NCBI GenBank assembly: GCA_913009695.1
Contig: CAJVWV010000002.1
Coordinates: forward strand, 1-53,464
Length of the DNA stretch: 53,464 bases
Reading direction: 5' to 3'
Source: an uncultured bacterium
GTDB lineage: Bacteria; Patescibacteriota; Patescibacteriia; Patescibacteriales; SZUA-104
This document shows, piece by piece, positions 37,516-46,992 of this stretch (positions are counted from its first letter, which is position 1; each line of letters starts with the position of its first letter). The translations under genes and the position numbers were made by a program. The notes beneath the pieces are model-generated. The model was not told the DNA's origin, searched no databases, and saw only the letters and a program-made list of their open reading frames with translations.

Positions 37516-38793
37516 TTATCTTATCGCTCCGCTATAAGCTATCGCCCTTACCACATCCCATGCCGTGGCTTTTTTCGGACTGTATCCGTAAATATCCTTA
37601 AAGATTTTAATTGCCGCTTTTTCACTATTAAGATTTCTTTGAGCAGGCCTTAAGCCGTAGGCCATAACAGTAATCGCGGCATCATCATGCGGATTAGATA
37701 TGTTCGGGCTTCGCAAATAAACTATTTTAAAATTAATATTCGCCCTGTCCTCCGCTTTTTCGCTTGTCTTGCTCGGCCAGCGGCCATTGGCGATTTTAAT
37801 TATGTCGCTCCAGTCGGACGCGCTTGTCGGCGCTTTGCCGAACGCCGCCCTAAAACTGTTAACCGCTCCGCCTCGTTCTCCGGCTCCCAATATTTTCGTG
37901 GCTGGCGTGCCGTAAGTAATAAAATTGTTAATGGCGTTGCGCTCTTGGGCGGTAATTCCGAGGCCGGAAATAATTTTAGCCGTGATAGTTTTGCTAAAAT
38001 TTATTTCAGCGGTTAGATCTCTTTTTGCGCCGATTTGAGCGACAACTTGGCTGACATCGCCGGTCGCGATAGTTTCAGCGTCAGAAGACATTTGTTCTAA
38101 AGTCGTTTCACTCGTGGAATCAATAGCTGGCTCGCCATGCGATTCAATAATAGTTTCCGAAGCGGTTGTTTCCGGCTCCGTGGATTCCGGCTCTTCTTCC
38201 GTGATGTCCTCAATAATCAATTCCCCTGTAATCGGATCATAAGTTTGAAAAGTTGTCGGCGGAGGTGGAGTGGACGGAATGGACACTGAACCGCTGCTTG
38301 ATTGCACGCAGGTAGCACTCGCTCCTGAACCTGACAATTCATATCCGGAATCGCAGGTCGCGGCTCCGCAGGTCGGGAAAGAATTGTAAGTCGCGGCATT
38401 ATCTAAAGCCGTGCATAGTGAAGTGCAGTCAGTCGTTGCTGACGGCTCTATGGTATATGTTCCGGCGGTTGTCGGGACGGTGACATAACTTGTGCCCGGC
38501 GTTGAGTTTTCCGCGCAAGCCAAGTTAGTTCCGCCTTGCGTAACCTTAATTGATTTAACCGACGAGTCGGACGAGCCGACTTTAAAAGTTCCAGGATTTG
38601 TAACGGTAAAAGTTCCGCTGTTAAAAATCCAGCTTTCGGCCGTGGAGCCGTTCATTATCAGCATATCGGCTGTTCCGGCTCCGAAAGTTACGCTGTCAAC
38701 AGTAATATTTCCGTCAGCCGTAAAGTCGTTTGTAGCGGCTTGAGCGGGCAGAATTATGGACAAAGCCAAAAAAATTATAATAAATTTTCGCAT
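37516..38793 (-). CDS. Secreted/cell-surface protein with Thr/Glu/Pro-rich linker
   Basis: Signal peptide MRKFIIIFLALSIILPAQA; low-complexity PPPPTTFQTYDPITGELIIEDITEEEPESTEPETT. Confidence 0.7.
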   Translation of the reverse strand: MRKFIIIFLALSIILPAQAATNDFTADGNITVDSVTFGAGTADMLIMNGSTAESWIFNSGTFTVTNPGTFKVGSSDSSVKSIKVTQGGTNLACAENSTPGTSYVTVPTTAGTYTIEPSATTDCTSLCTALDNAATYNSFPTCGAATCDSGYELSGSGASATCVQSSSGSVSIPSTPPPPTTFQTYDPITGELIIEDITEEEPESTEPETTASETIIESHGEPAIDSTSETTLEQMSSDAETIATGDVSQVVAQIGAKRDLTAEINFSKTITAKIISGLGITAQERNAINNFITYGTPATKILGAGERGGAVNSFRAAFGKAPTSASDWSDIIKIANGRWPSKTSEKAEDRANINFKIVYLRSPNISNPHDDAAITVMAYGLRPAQRNLNSEKAAIKIFKDIYGYSPKKATAWDVVRAIAYSGAIR

Positions 38794-38899
38794 AATTTTT
38801 GTGTCTATTTAATTATTTTTTATTCTGCCCGACTTTAGTCGGCTTTTTAAAATTACTCACTAAAGTGAGGCGGAAATAAATATCGGAATTACTTTAAGA

Positions 38900-40273
38900 T
38901 TAATTAGAAGGGCAAGCCACGGTCGCGGAGTTGATTACTCCGTCCAAAATATAAATTTCACTGCAGCCGGCTCCGTCAGAGTCTTCCAATATAATCCTGC
39001 CGCCACTGCCTGCTGTTTCGCTGATAATTGAAACAGTGGATGTGGCTATGTCGTGGACTTCTAATTTAGTCGCTGGCGTAGATGTGCCAACGCCAACATT
39101 AGCGTTAAAAGATAAAATATTATTATCAAATTCTCCGTAGATTAAGGTTGAAGAAGCAGAGGTTTCTGAATTAGATATATAAAGTTTATTTGTTGACGAT
39201 GCGTTATATCCTGCTCTATATCCTAAAAAAACATTTCCTGAACCTGAATTATTATTGTATCCCGCATTATTGCCAATAAAAGTATTATTATCTCCTGATG
39301 TATGCTGGTACCCAGCACCACCGCCCAAAAATGCATTGCTTGAACCTGATATATTTGAATAACCCGCAGTAGTACCAATAAAAGTATTTGATGATCCTAA
39401 TGTGTTATATAAACCGGCCGAAGATCCAAAAAAATCATTATAACTTCCGCTAATATTATTATTTCCAGCGCTCTCGCCGACAAATGTGTTGAGTTGCCCA
39501 CTTGTTGTATTTGTCCCTGACTGATAACCTAAAAATGAATTTCCTCCGCCAGATATACTTAATGACCCTGAATCATCCCCAACGAAAATATTATTTCGCG
39601 TAGTTGAAGCAAATAAAATTGTTTCTCCATTAATTTTATAAGTACTGCTTAAATCAATATTAACATTTCCATTCACATCTAATTTATATTGAGGAGTTGT
39701 TGTGCCTATACCTATATCACCAGAACTATTAACAATAAATCTGTCCCCGTCCCCACTACCACCGTTTGATACCATAAATGTTCCGTTCACTTCAAGGGTT
39801 GCGTCTGGACTACTATCCTTTATTCCGATATTGCTTGTGCTAGTTAAGATTAATAAATCTTCAGTGGCATTAGCAATAGATAATAAATCGCTTAACCCAC
39901 TATTATTATTGATTGTCCATCCGGAAGATGTGGTAGAGGCCAATCTGATTCTGGACACTCCGTTTAATCCAGATTTGATATATAACTCTGTATCGCCACT
40001 ACTTTCAAATTTCGATGTTGATCCGCCACTTTTATAAAGGTGAAAATCTGAATCTGGAGTTATCGTGCCTATGCCCACTCTGTTGTTCGTTGAATCCACA
40101 TAAAGCGTATTAGTGTCAACCGTTAAATCGCCAGTGGTAGAGATATTGGCGCCGATCGTTGATGCGGCGTAAATAATTCCCGCGCAGGCAAGCGTGGAAA
40201 AAATTGAAGTTATCAATACTTTCAGTATTGTTTTTGATTTTAAAAATTTTCCCATAAATTTTTTATTATCCAC
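38900..40273 (-). CDS. Secreted fibre-like protein with repeated SGNNTFIGxxAG motifs
   Basis: Repeats NSFLGYQSGTNTTSGQLNTFVGESAGNNNISGSYNDFFGSSAGLYNTLGSSNTFIGTTAGYSNISGSSNAFLGGGAGYQHTSGDNNTFIGNNAGY. Confidence 0.75.
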   Translation of the reverse strand: MDNKKFMGKFLKSKTILKVLITSIFSTLACAGIIYAASTIGANISTTGDLTVDTNTLYVDSTNNRVGIGTITPDSDFHLYKSGGSTSKFESSGDTELYIKSGLNGVSRIRLASTTSSGWTINNNSGLSDLLSIANATEDLLILTSTSNIGIKDSSPDATLEVNGTFMVSNGGSGDGDRFIVNSSGDIGIGTTTPQYKLDVNGNVNIDLSSTYKINGETILFASTTRNNIFVGDDSGSLSISGGGNSFLGYQSGTNTTSGQLNTFVGESAGNNNISGSYNDFFGSSAGLYNTLGSSNTFIGTTAGYSNISGSSNAFLGGGAGYQHTSGDNNTFIGNNAGYNNNSGSGNVFLGYRAGYNASSTNKLYISNSETSASSTLIYGEFDNNILSFNANVGVGTSTPATKLEVHDIATSTVSIISETAGSGGRIILEDSDGAGCSEIYILDGVINSATVACPSN

Positions 40274-40349
40274 CCTATTAATATTTTAATCTGCCTTTGA
40301 TTAAATTATTAGACAGAGCGAATTTTAAGTTGTTATTAAAATTATAAAA

Positions 40350-40385
40350 ATAAAAAGCCAGCCAATTCAAAAATCAGCTAGCTTA
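40350..40385 (-). terminator. Rho-independent terminator closing the 40.6-40.35 kb candidate RNA
   Basis: RC agctagctgatttttgaattggctggctttttattttt. Confidence 0.8.
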
Positions 40386-40616
40386 AAAAAATAAATTCTG
40401 TTGAATTTGTAATTATCATAAAACCTTGGTTGGATTTCGTTTTATGGCGGAGACGCACAAAACTCCCCGCTAGTCGGTGGTTTCCCACCCATAACCCTTT
40501 CGAGCTATGACCAACCAAGGCAATCTAGACGAGGAGTCTAATGCCTTGGTTGGTATTCAAAACCATGCCTTGAAAATAAAAAATTTCCAAGGGTTAGGTT
40601 ATTTTCTGTTACTCAA
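40386..40616 (-). ncRNA. Candidate structured non-coding RNA
   Basis: TATAAT at 40623-40628 (minus) upstream; hairpins accaaccaaggca...tgccttggttggt, gggtgggaaaccacc, gcggggagttttgtgcgtctccgc; terminator downstream; no convincing ORF. Confidence 0.6.
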
Positions 40617-40680
40617 TTGTTGATTATACAATAACACAAAAAATTTTAACGCGCAAGGATTTTAATTTGCGAAAATAAAA

Positions 40681-40717
40681 AACCCCTGCTCTATGGTTTT
40701 ACCATAAAGCAGGGGTT
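40681..40717 (-). terminator. Terminator after NYN locus
   Basis: RC aacccctgctttatggtaaaaccatagagcaggggttttttatttt. Confidence 0.88.
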
Positions 40718-40746
40718 GTGAAACCGGTTAGAATTTTATTTTATGG

Positions 40747-41298
40747 CTAAATAAACGATTTATGGATAAACTTTTCAATGTCGTCTTTTATTAATAGCCG
40801 TGATAAATTTGAATTTTTTTGAAGGCCAAAACTTGGACAATGTGAAAATCCAACATACTCAACTTCTTTTCCTAAATATTTTATATGTTTAATCGCCGGA
40901 ATTAAATCCGTATCTGAAGAAATTAATATTGCCGTGTCATATCTATTTTCATACGCGCCGATAAGCATATCAATCGCCAGCTTTACATCAACGCTTTTTT
41001 CATGAAATTTTCCGTTATTATCCATAAGGTAACCTTGCTTTACGCAAAAATTTTATTTTTCTAAATTACTAAAAAGTTTTTGTTGGTTTTTTCTCATACT
41101 CATGGCTTTGCTATTATTGCCTTTAACCCTTACGGCTCCAACATAATAACGATACGAAACCACTACCCTGCCTCTGGCTAAAAAATCACTAAATTCTTTG
41201 TAATCAAAATAAATTGAATTCTCAACCTTTAAATCTTTAAGCTTGTAATATAAATTACTGCCGTCTATATAAACTGCGATTTTGTTGATTTTATCCAT
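40747..41298 (-). pseudogene. NYN domain (LabA/DUF88-like) protein interrupted by one in-frame TAA
   Basis: IAVYIDGSNLYYKL...RKNQQKLFSNLEK-TAA-NFCVKQGYLMDNNGKFHEKSVDVKLAIDMLIGAYENRYDTAILISSDTDLIPAIKHIKYLGKEV in one frame. Confidence 0.85.
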
Positions 41299-41482
41299 AT
41301 TTACAAAAACCCACCGTGCCTCCTTGCGGAGACAGGGTGGGTGGTGTTAGCGCAAATAAACCATTGCGACCATAGACACTATTTCAGAGGTAAAAATATT
41401 ATAGCAGAAACAATAACTATGTCAATACTTATCCACAGTATAATAATTATAGCATAAATAGTGGAAAAATCAAGGGCACGGT

Positions 41483-42142
41483 TTATTTTATAACCAAACT
41501 TTCCAATTTTTTCGCTTCGCTGATAAAATAATCCTGCCAAACTTTATTGTTTATTTTTTTCTTCATAATCGGATAATCTTTAACTGATTCGGCTAAAATC
41601 AACTGGCTGCCCAATTGCAGGGGGTCAATATGAAAATCAAATTTAATTTTCGCTTTTTTAACCAGCTCGCTGATTGTCCAGCCGGTTTTCTTGATTATAA
41701 AATATAAATCAATAAAATCTCTTGAACGCGGATTTTGGTAAATAGTAAAAATTTTATTTACCGCGATATCCAATAAACTGTCAATATCCAGTCCGTCTTT
41801 TTTAAGGGATTTGTTTATTCTGGGAAAAGGATAATAAGTGAACTCAGTTTTTATAATATCGTTTTTCAGATGAATAAAAAATAAATTGCGGTTAAAACTC
41901 TGTTCAAAATCAATTTTTTTAATTCCTAATTTTATTTTGTTTTTTTTAAAAAAAACGCTTATTGCTTGCGCGTCAAATTCATTTTCCGAAAAAAAATCCA
42001 AATCCTCGGAAAAGCGATGCTTAAGATAAAATTCGGCCAGAGCCGTGCCGCCGGAAAGATAAAAAAACCGGCAGATCTTTCGGTCCCGGCTGACAGCGCT
42101 TAACACTTTATTTTGGTTGCGGCTTAAAATTGTTTGGGCCAT
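41483..42142 (-). CDS. Nucleotidyltransferase AbiEii/AbiGii toxin family protein
   Basis: FFYLSGGTALAEFYLKHRFSEDLDFFSENEFD. Confidence 0.85.
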   Translation of the reverse strand: MAQTILSRNQNKVLSAVSRDRKICRFFYLSGGTALAEFYLKHRFSEDLDFFSENEFDAQAISVFFKKNKIKLGIKKIDFEQSFNRNLFFIHLKNDIIKTEFTYYPFPRINKSLKKDGLDIDSLLDIAVNKIFTIYQNPRSRDFIDLYFIIKKTGWTISELVKKAKIKFDFHIDPLQLGSQLILAESVKDYPIMKKKINNKVWQDYFISEAKKLESLVIK

Positions 42143-42147
42143 AAAAA

Positions 42148-42351
42148 TTATTTGTTTTTAAACCCTAAAAGCATAGAAAGAAATTTTTTTCTTTTCGCGT
42201 CTAAATTAAGAAACGGCCAGTATTTTTTTAATTGCCGGCGGTTGAGTTTTCCGCCATTCAAACCAAAATTAACCATTTGCTCCAAGCGCCAAATAGCGTA
42301 TTTATTTTTATCTTTTTTTAATTCAGCCGTGTCCACTGACCAATTATACAT
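42148..42351 (-). CDS. Small protein paired with AbiEii-like gene (putative antitoxin partner)
   Basis: 67 aa ORF directly upstream, 5 bp gap. Confidence 0.55.
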   Translation of the reverse strand: MYNWSVDTAELKKDKNKYAIWRLEQMVNFGLNGGKLNRRQLKKYWPFLNLDAKRKKFLSMLLGFKNK

Positions 42352-43084
42352 ACTTACAGTATAGCATAAATATTGAAAAAATCAAGGACAAATAGTCAAA
42401 ATAGCCTAAAGTCTTGAAAAATTCAATGACTTCATATATACTAAAATCAAAGTTAAATATTGATTTTATTTCGGTTGCCCCGCCATCGCCCCCCCCTGCC
42501 GAAGCGGGGAGGAATAAATATGGCTCTAAAAAGATTTTTAAATCTTTTTTAAATATTTTGCCGTTAAGGTTTGCCTTTAAAGAAAAAAAACAGAAAAATT
42601 TTCTTTTCCTTAAATTTAAAAAAGGGGGGGGACAATAAAAAAATAATGTAGAGAAAATTTTTCTGTTTTTTCTTTTTAAATTGATATTTCCTTTTACCAT
42701 CCTTTTCCGCCGAATACTTCGGCGGAATTAAAAGATAAAAGCTCGCAAGGCGAGCTTCCGAATTAAAAATCTTCGTTTGGATTTTCTTCAAAATGAGTTC
42801 GGAGTTTTTTCAGGACAAGGCACATAAAAACTCTGTTTTAAAAAAGCAGAGTTTTTGGTTTAAAAATTTGACCTTTTTTCAGTTTTATACTAATATAAAA
42901 CCAGAAAATCCAATAAATGGAGATCAAGCTGAGGAGGAGCTTGGTTTTTTGTGCCCTTTATAAATTAATAACATCTGAAAAAAGAGAAGAGAATAATAGC
43001 TTGGCTTTTTTCGTACCTTAAAACAATAAATATTTAGATAGACAAAAATGTAAACCTGAAAAAATTTTGTAAAGGAGAAAAAAC

Positions 43085-43594
43085 ATGAACGACGTAAGAG
43101 TAATTCTTGGAAGTGAATCAGACGGCAACAATGCCAATATAATATTGAAGGTATTGCGTGATGTTGCTGTGAAATATGGTGTCTCAGTTGCTTCTTGCCA
43201 CAGGAACTCTGGCGGAAGGTTTGAAAAATTTACTAAAGACATAAAGGAGAAGATTATTGTGTTTATTGGCGGAATGTCCTTAGCTGCACCGGGATTAATT
43301 GAATCTATTCTCAGAAACACAAACAATCATGACTATATTGTTTTCGGCGTACCGACTGATAAGCCTGCACGAAGTGCAATTGAAGATCTCCCAATGGGAA
43401 CCGCAATAATTACCTCCGGCCTTAACGAGACAAGCTTAGAACACAGCTTAACAAACAGCGCTTTAGCAATTGCTAAATTAGCTGCGATACTGGGTAATAA
43501 AGAAGTTTTCGAGGGACTTGCTTACTGGCATAAGGAAATCAAAGATGAAAAACCTCTTGTGCCGGAAGTAAAACTAACAGAAGGCTTAATGTAA
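43085..43594 (+). CDS. purE: AIR carboxylase / PurE family
   Basis: VRVILGSESDGNNANIILKVLRDVAVKYGVSVASCHRNSGGRFEKF...FIGGMSLAAPGLIES...PMGTAIITSGLNETSLEHSLTNSALAIAKLAAI. Confidence 0.88.
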   Translation: MNDVRVILGSESDGNNANIILKVLRDVAVKYGVSVASCHRNSGGRFEKFTKDIKEKIIVFIGGMSLAAPGLIESILRNTNNHDYIVFGVPTDKPARSAIEDLPMGTAIITSGLNETSLEHSLTNSALAIAKLAAILGNKEVFEGLAYWHKEIKDEKPLVPEVKLTEGLM

Positions 43595-43634
43595 AGACAA
43601 AATAAACTGAACTATAGAAAAGGAGGATAAATAA

Positions 43635-44645
43635 ATGGCTAAAATTCCTAAGAACGTAAAAAACGCAGCTTTAATTCCATCTCTAATGGAATATCTTTTT
43701 TCACAAGGCAAAGTGAGGGACACATACAAGTTGCCTTTCGGCGAGAAGTTCCTTTTGCTGTTGCTCGCTTCTGACAGACTGTCAATCTTTGATTTCGTTT
43801 TGAACGCGCTTGTGCCCCGTAAAGGAGAGGTACTGACGGCCTTGACGCATTTCTGGCTTACCAAGATATTCCCAGAATTACCAAATCACCTTAAAAAATC
43901 AGGCATGTTTCCTGGGGGAAACTATGCGCTTGATTACAAAGAAACATTTAGTGACATCCCCCTGGAAAGATGTTTAGCAGTAAATAGTGTAAATATTCCT
44001 GATTACGAGATGATATACAGGCACCATATAGGGGGGTCTGTTTTCAAGAAATACCAGGAGACAGGAATGGCCGGAGGACAAAAGCTTGAAAAAGGTCTGC
44101 CAAAATGGAGCGCTTTATCAAAGCCGCTTTTTACACCCTCTACTAAAGCTGATGAGGGTCATGATATTAACATTGACGCTGAAGTATATCTGAAAGCTAT
44201 GGGCGCCAAGGGGAAAGCAGCAGTAGAAATGTTCGAAACTATCTACACGGCGGCTTATAACTACGCTAAAAAGAGGGGCATCCTAATATTGGATACAAAG
44301 TTTGAAGGAGATGAAGTTATTGCCGATGAAGTAATTACTCCTGATTCAAGCAGATTTACGACGATTGACGACTGGGAAAAGGCAATGACCGAAGGAAGAG
44401 ATCCAATATTTTACGACAAAGAACCTGTACGCCAGTGGGGCAAAGCCATTGAGACTCCTTTCGGGTCTACTGGCATACATAAGCTTGATCCGGAAAACGC
44501 TGATCATGTTAAGTTCGTTCACGAACTAGAGGTTCCAGCAGAGATTATAGAAGAAACCACAAACAGATATCTGGACATTTTCCAGAAAATAACTGACAGC
44601 GACCTTGATGATTACCAGAAAAATAATCAACTGAAAGTAGCATAA
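43635..44645 (+). CDS. purC: Phosphoribosylaminoimidazole-succinocarboxamide synthase
   Basis: YLFSQGKVRDTYKLPFGEKFLLLLLASDRLSIFDFVL; LIPRKGEVL-like; GILILDTKFEGDEVIADEVITPDSSRF. Confidence 0.93.
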   Translation: MAKIPKNVKNAALIPSLMEYLFSQGKVRDTYKLPFGEKFLLLLLASDRLSIFDFVLNALVPRKGEVLTALTHFWLTKIFPELPNHLKKSGMFPGGNYALDYKETFSDIPLERCLAVNSVNIPDYEMIYRHHIGGSVFKKYQETGMAGGQKLEKGLPKWSALSKPLFTPSTKADEGHDINIDAEVYLKAMGAKGKAAVEMFETIYTAAYNYAKKRGILILDTKFEGDEVIADEVITPDSSRFTTIDDWEKAMTEGRDPIFYDKEPVRQWGKAIETPFGSTGIHKLDPENADHVKFVHELEVPAEIIEETTNRYLDIFQKITDSDLDDYQKNNQLKVA

Positions 44646-44653
44646 ATCAAAAC

Positions 44654-44687
44654 ACCCCCTGAGCATACCACTCAGGGGGATTTTTTA
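44654..44687 (+). terminator. Terminator after purC
   Basis: ccccctgagcataccactcagggggattttttat. Confidence 0.93.
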
Positions 44688-44705
44688 TACTTAAAAATTT
44701 ATTTT

Positions 44706-45752
44706 TTATTTTCTATTCTCAGCCTCTTTGCCGTCAAAAATATCTTTTACAAAAACCGAAATGGCTGTTGCTACCGGGATTGATAAAATCGCTCCAATTA
44801 CACCGGCTATTTTAAATCCCATGAGAAGCACCGCAATGCTAATAATCGGATTTAGTCCTACGGCTTTTTGCATTATTTTCGGAACCAAGATATTATTTTC
44901 AACTAATTGGATAATATAATATAACGCGGCAACGAATATAGCGAGCATTGGAGCTTGCGTAAAAGCCAAAAACACAGCCGGAATCGCGGCTAAAATCGGA
45001 CCTAAATACGGAATAAATTCTGTTAAGCCGGCGATTAAAGCAAGAACTAAGGCGTACTCAATTCCTAAAATAGAAAGTCCCGCGTATGTTAAAATAAAAA
45101 TAATTAAACTTAAAATAAGCTGCCCCCTTAACCACATGCCGATTTTCTTTTGCATGCGATTTATAAGCTGCATTATATATGGCTGATGCTGAACCGGCGC
45201 GATAGAAAAAATTAATTTCTTTATCGCGTTTTCTTCAACTATCATGTAAAAAGTTAAAACCAAAACTAAGAAAAAAGAAAATATTCCGCCGAAAATTCCG
45301 GTGACTGTTGAAAATACGCCAGTTGCGGCAGTTTGTAAATTTGAGCTTATTGTGCCTAGACTTTCTTTCACGCTATCCAATACTCCATGCTGAACTGTAT
45401 AATCTCTAAAAGCGGAAAAACCAACCATTATCTTGTCTAAAATTTTCGGAAAATTAGAAGCTAACTCCCCCACTTCTTTTACTATTGGAGGAATAATTAA
45501 ATAAATAACCGAACTAAGCACAATAAAAAAAACTAAATAAATAAATAAAACCCCTAATGCCCTTGGAATTTTCCTTTTCTGCATCCAGTCAACCCAAGGG
45601 TCAACCGCGCTGGCTAAAATAAGCGCCACAAAAAGAACCGCTAAAATATCTTTAATTAAAAACAAAAAATAAAGTATTAAAAAAATTACAATTACTTTAA
45701 GTATTGTGGCGGTAGTAATATTTATATTTATTGGCCTGTTTTTTAGTTCCAT
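44706..45752 (-). CDS. AI-2E family transporter (PerM-like)
   Basis: Multi-TM; GLTEFIPYLGPILAAIPAVFLAF...IQLVENNILVPKIMQKAVGLNPIISIAVLLMGFKIAGVIGAILSIPVA. Confidence 0.93.
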   Translation of the reverse strand: MELKNRPININITTATILKVIVIFLILYFLFLIKDILAVLFVALILASAVDPWVDWMQKRKIPRALGVLFIYLVFFIVLSSVIYLIIPPIVKEVGELASNFPKILDKIMVGFSAFRDYTVQHGVLDSVKESLGTISSNLQTAATGVFSTVTGIFGGIFSFFLVLVLTFYMIVEENAIKKLIFSIAPVQHQPYIMQLINRMQKKIGMWLRGQLILSLIIFILTYAGLSILGIEYALVLALIAGLTEFIPYLGPILAAIPAVFLAFTQAPMLAIFVAALYYIIQLVENNILVPKIMQKAVGLNPIISIAVLLMGFKIAGVIGAILSIPVATAISVFVKDIFDGKEAENRK

Positions 45753-46093
45753 ATTGTTAGTTAATTAGTTATTATCAACATGGGGTCGGGAAACCCAACA
45801 TCTATCTCTATTATAAAATATTTTGTAAATTAAGGCAACAACAGTTAAATCCCCATCTACTCAACTCCCCCTCCTGACTAGGAGGGAGCTAGGGTGGCAA
45901 GCAATAAAAAACCCTAGTTGATAAATCAACCAGGGCTGTGAAAGGTAAAAAGTTTAGCTTCAGGACGACGATAATTCTGTCGCCCTGAAGCCAGGGGGCT
46001 CAGGAGAATCAATTTCTCCTCAACAGAGAAAGCCCGCGCGCGGATATATAGTATCTCGGACTCCCTCTCTGAAAATGAGAATTATTCTTACTA

Positions 46094-46396
46094 TTAGACA
46101 GCCCATTGACCAAGCGCATCCTGAACCAATTGAAGCGCAGTCTTTGTTGTTCCCAGTGGTGTTACCGCAGATAAACGCGGTGATACCAAAGTAGAGCCGT
46201 CAGAGCTCATGATCTTTACCAGTGTCTCTGATTGCAACCTACCTATCATATCGCTAACTGCTAACACCCTTACTTTTTCACCTTTGTGAAGAGCCTCAAA
46301 ACTATCTCCTTCCAAGGGAATGTAGCTATCCCCAAAATTAATAAGATTGTTTGTGTTATCTGCTGCGCTTTCTACTTCACGTTCTGTGTTCTGCAT
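46094..46396 (-). CDS. Hypothetical protein, 100 aa
   Basis: ORF with RBS-like aaaggat; followed by a hairpin-rich 3' region. Confidence 0.6.
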   Translation of the reverse strand: MQNTEREVESAADNTNNLINFGDSYIPLEGDSFEALHKGEKVRVLAVSDMIGRLQSETLVKIMSSDGSTLVSPRLSAVTPLGTTKTALQLVQDALGQWAV

Positions 46397-46676
46397 GAGT
46401 ATTATCCTTTGTTATAAAATTCCAATTGATAACTGTTAATACAGCCATCCCCCTGCTTTTAACTGTTACGTCTATTGTCTCCTTTCTTTTTTTATTGTTA
46501 TATAATGAGCGTGCTTGTTTTAAAAACCTCCTTTTTATTAATATTTTCTCTGAAGCGAGAAAACTCTAATAATCATAACAGACGCCTTGACGCTTGTCAA
46601 GAATATGATATAGTAATAGTAATATTACATAAAAAAACAGCTTCACATAAATTAAACAGTAACAGGGAGAGCAACA

Positions 46677-46958
46677 ATGAGATCTTTAAAAAAACAGAAA
46701 AAAGAAAAAGAAGAAAAGCTTATATTGCCACCAATCTTCAAATCCATGCACATTTTTAATGGACCACTAACGCCTCTGGCCGCATACCTTCTTTCTGACG
46801 AAAAAGTAAAACTGCTGGTAGGCTGCGTGAATCCGTTCGACAGGAAAAAATATTGCATAGATGAGGTGCAGCGCCAGAAAGGGCTGGTTGAGATGGGGGC
46901 TATTAACCCATGCCAAGCTACGTGCAATGAATGCCAATTTACAGTGACATACAACTAA
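46677..46958 (+). CDS. Hypothetical small Cys-containing protein, 93 aa
   Basis: agggagagcaacaATG; promoter-like TTGACG-N16-TATAGT upstream; its 3' end and part of its terminator lie in the IS target duplication. Confidence 0.65.
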   Translation: MRSLKKQKKEKEEKLILPPIFKSMHIFNGPLTPLAAYLLSDEKVKLLVGCVNPFDRKKYCIDEVQRQKGLVEMGAINPCQATCNECQFTVTYN

Positions 46959-46992
46959 CAACGGCAAAAAAACAACAACCGCACTATCCTTC
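46896..46992. repeat. 97-bp direct repeat (target duplication), left copy
   Basis: Identical to 48626-48722. Confidence 0.97.

Noticed and set aside
42344-42791. Overlapping ORFs on both strands (42344..42700, 42414..42638, 42564..42791)
   Set aside because: Low-complexity Lys/Phe-rich translations across hairpins (ttccgccgaatacttcggcggaa, agctcgcaaggcgagct); non-coding.
46475-46967. ORFs 46475..46759 (+), 46652..46954 (-) and 46767..46967 (-)
   Set aside because: Overlap the better supported 46677..46958 gene with promoter and RBS.
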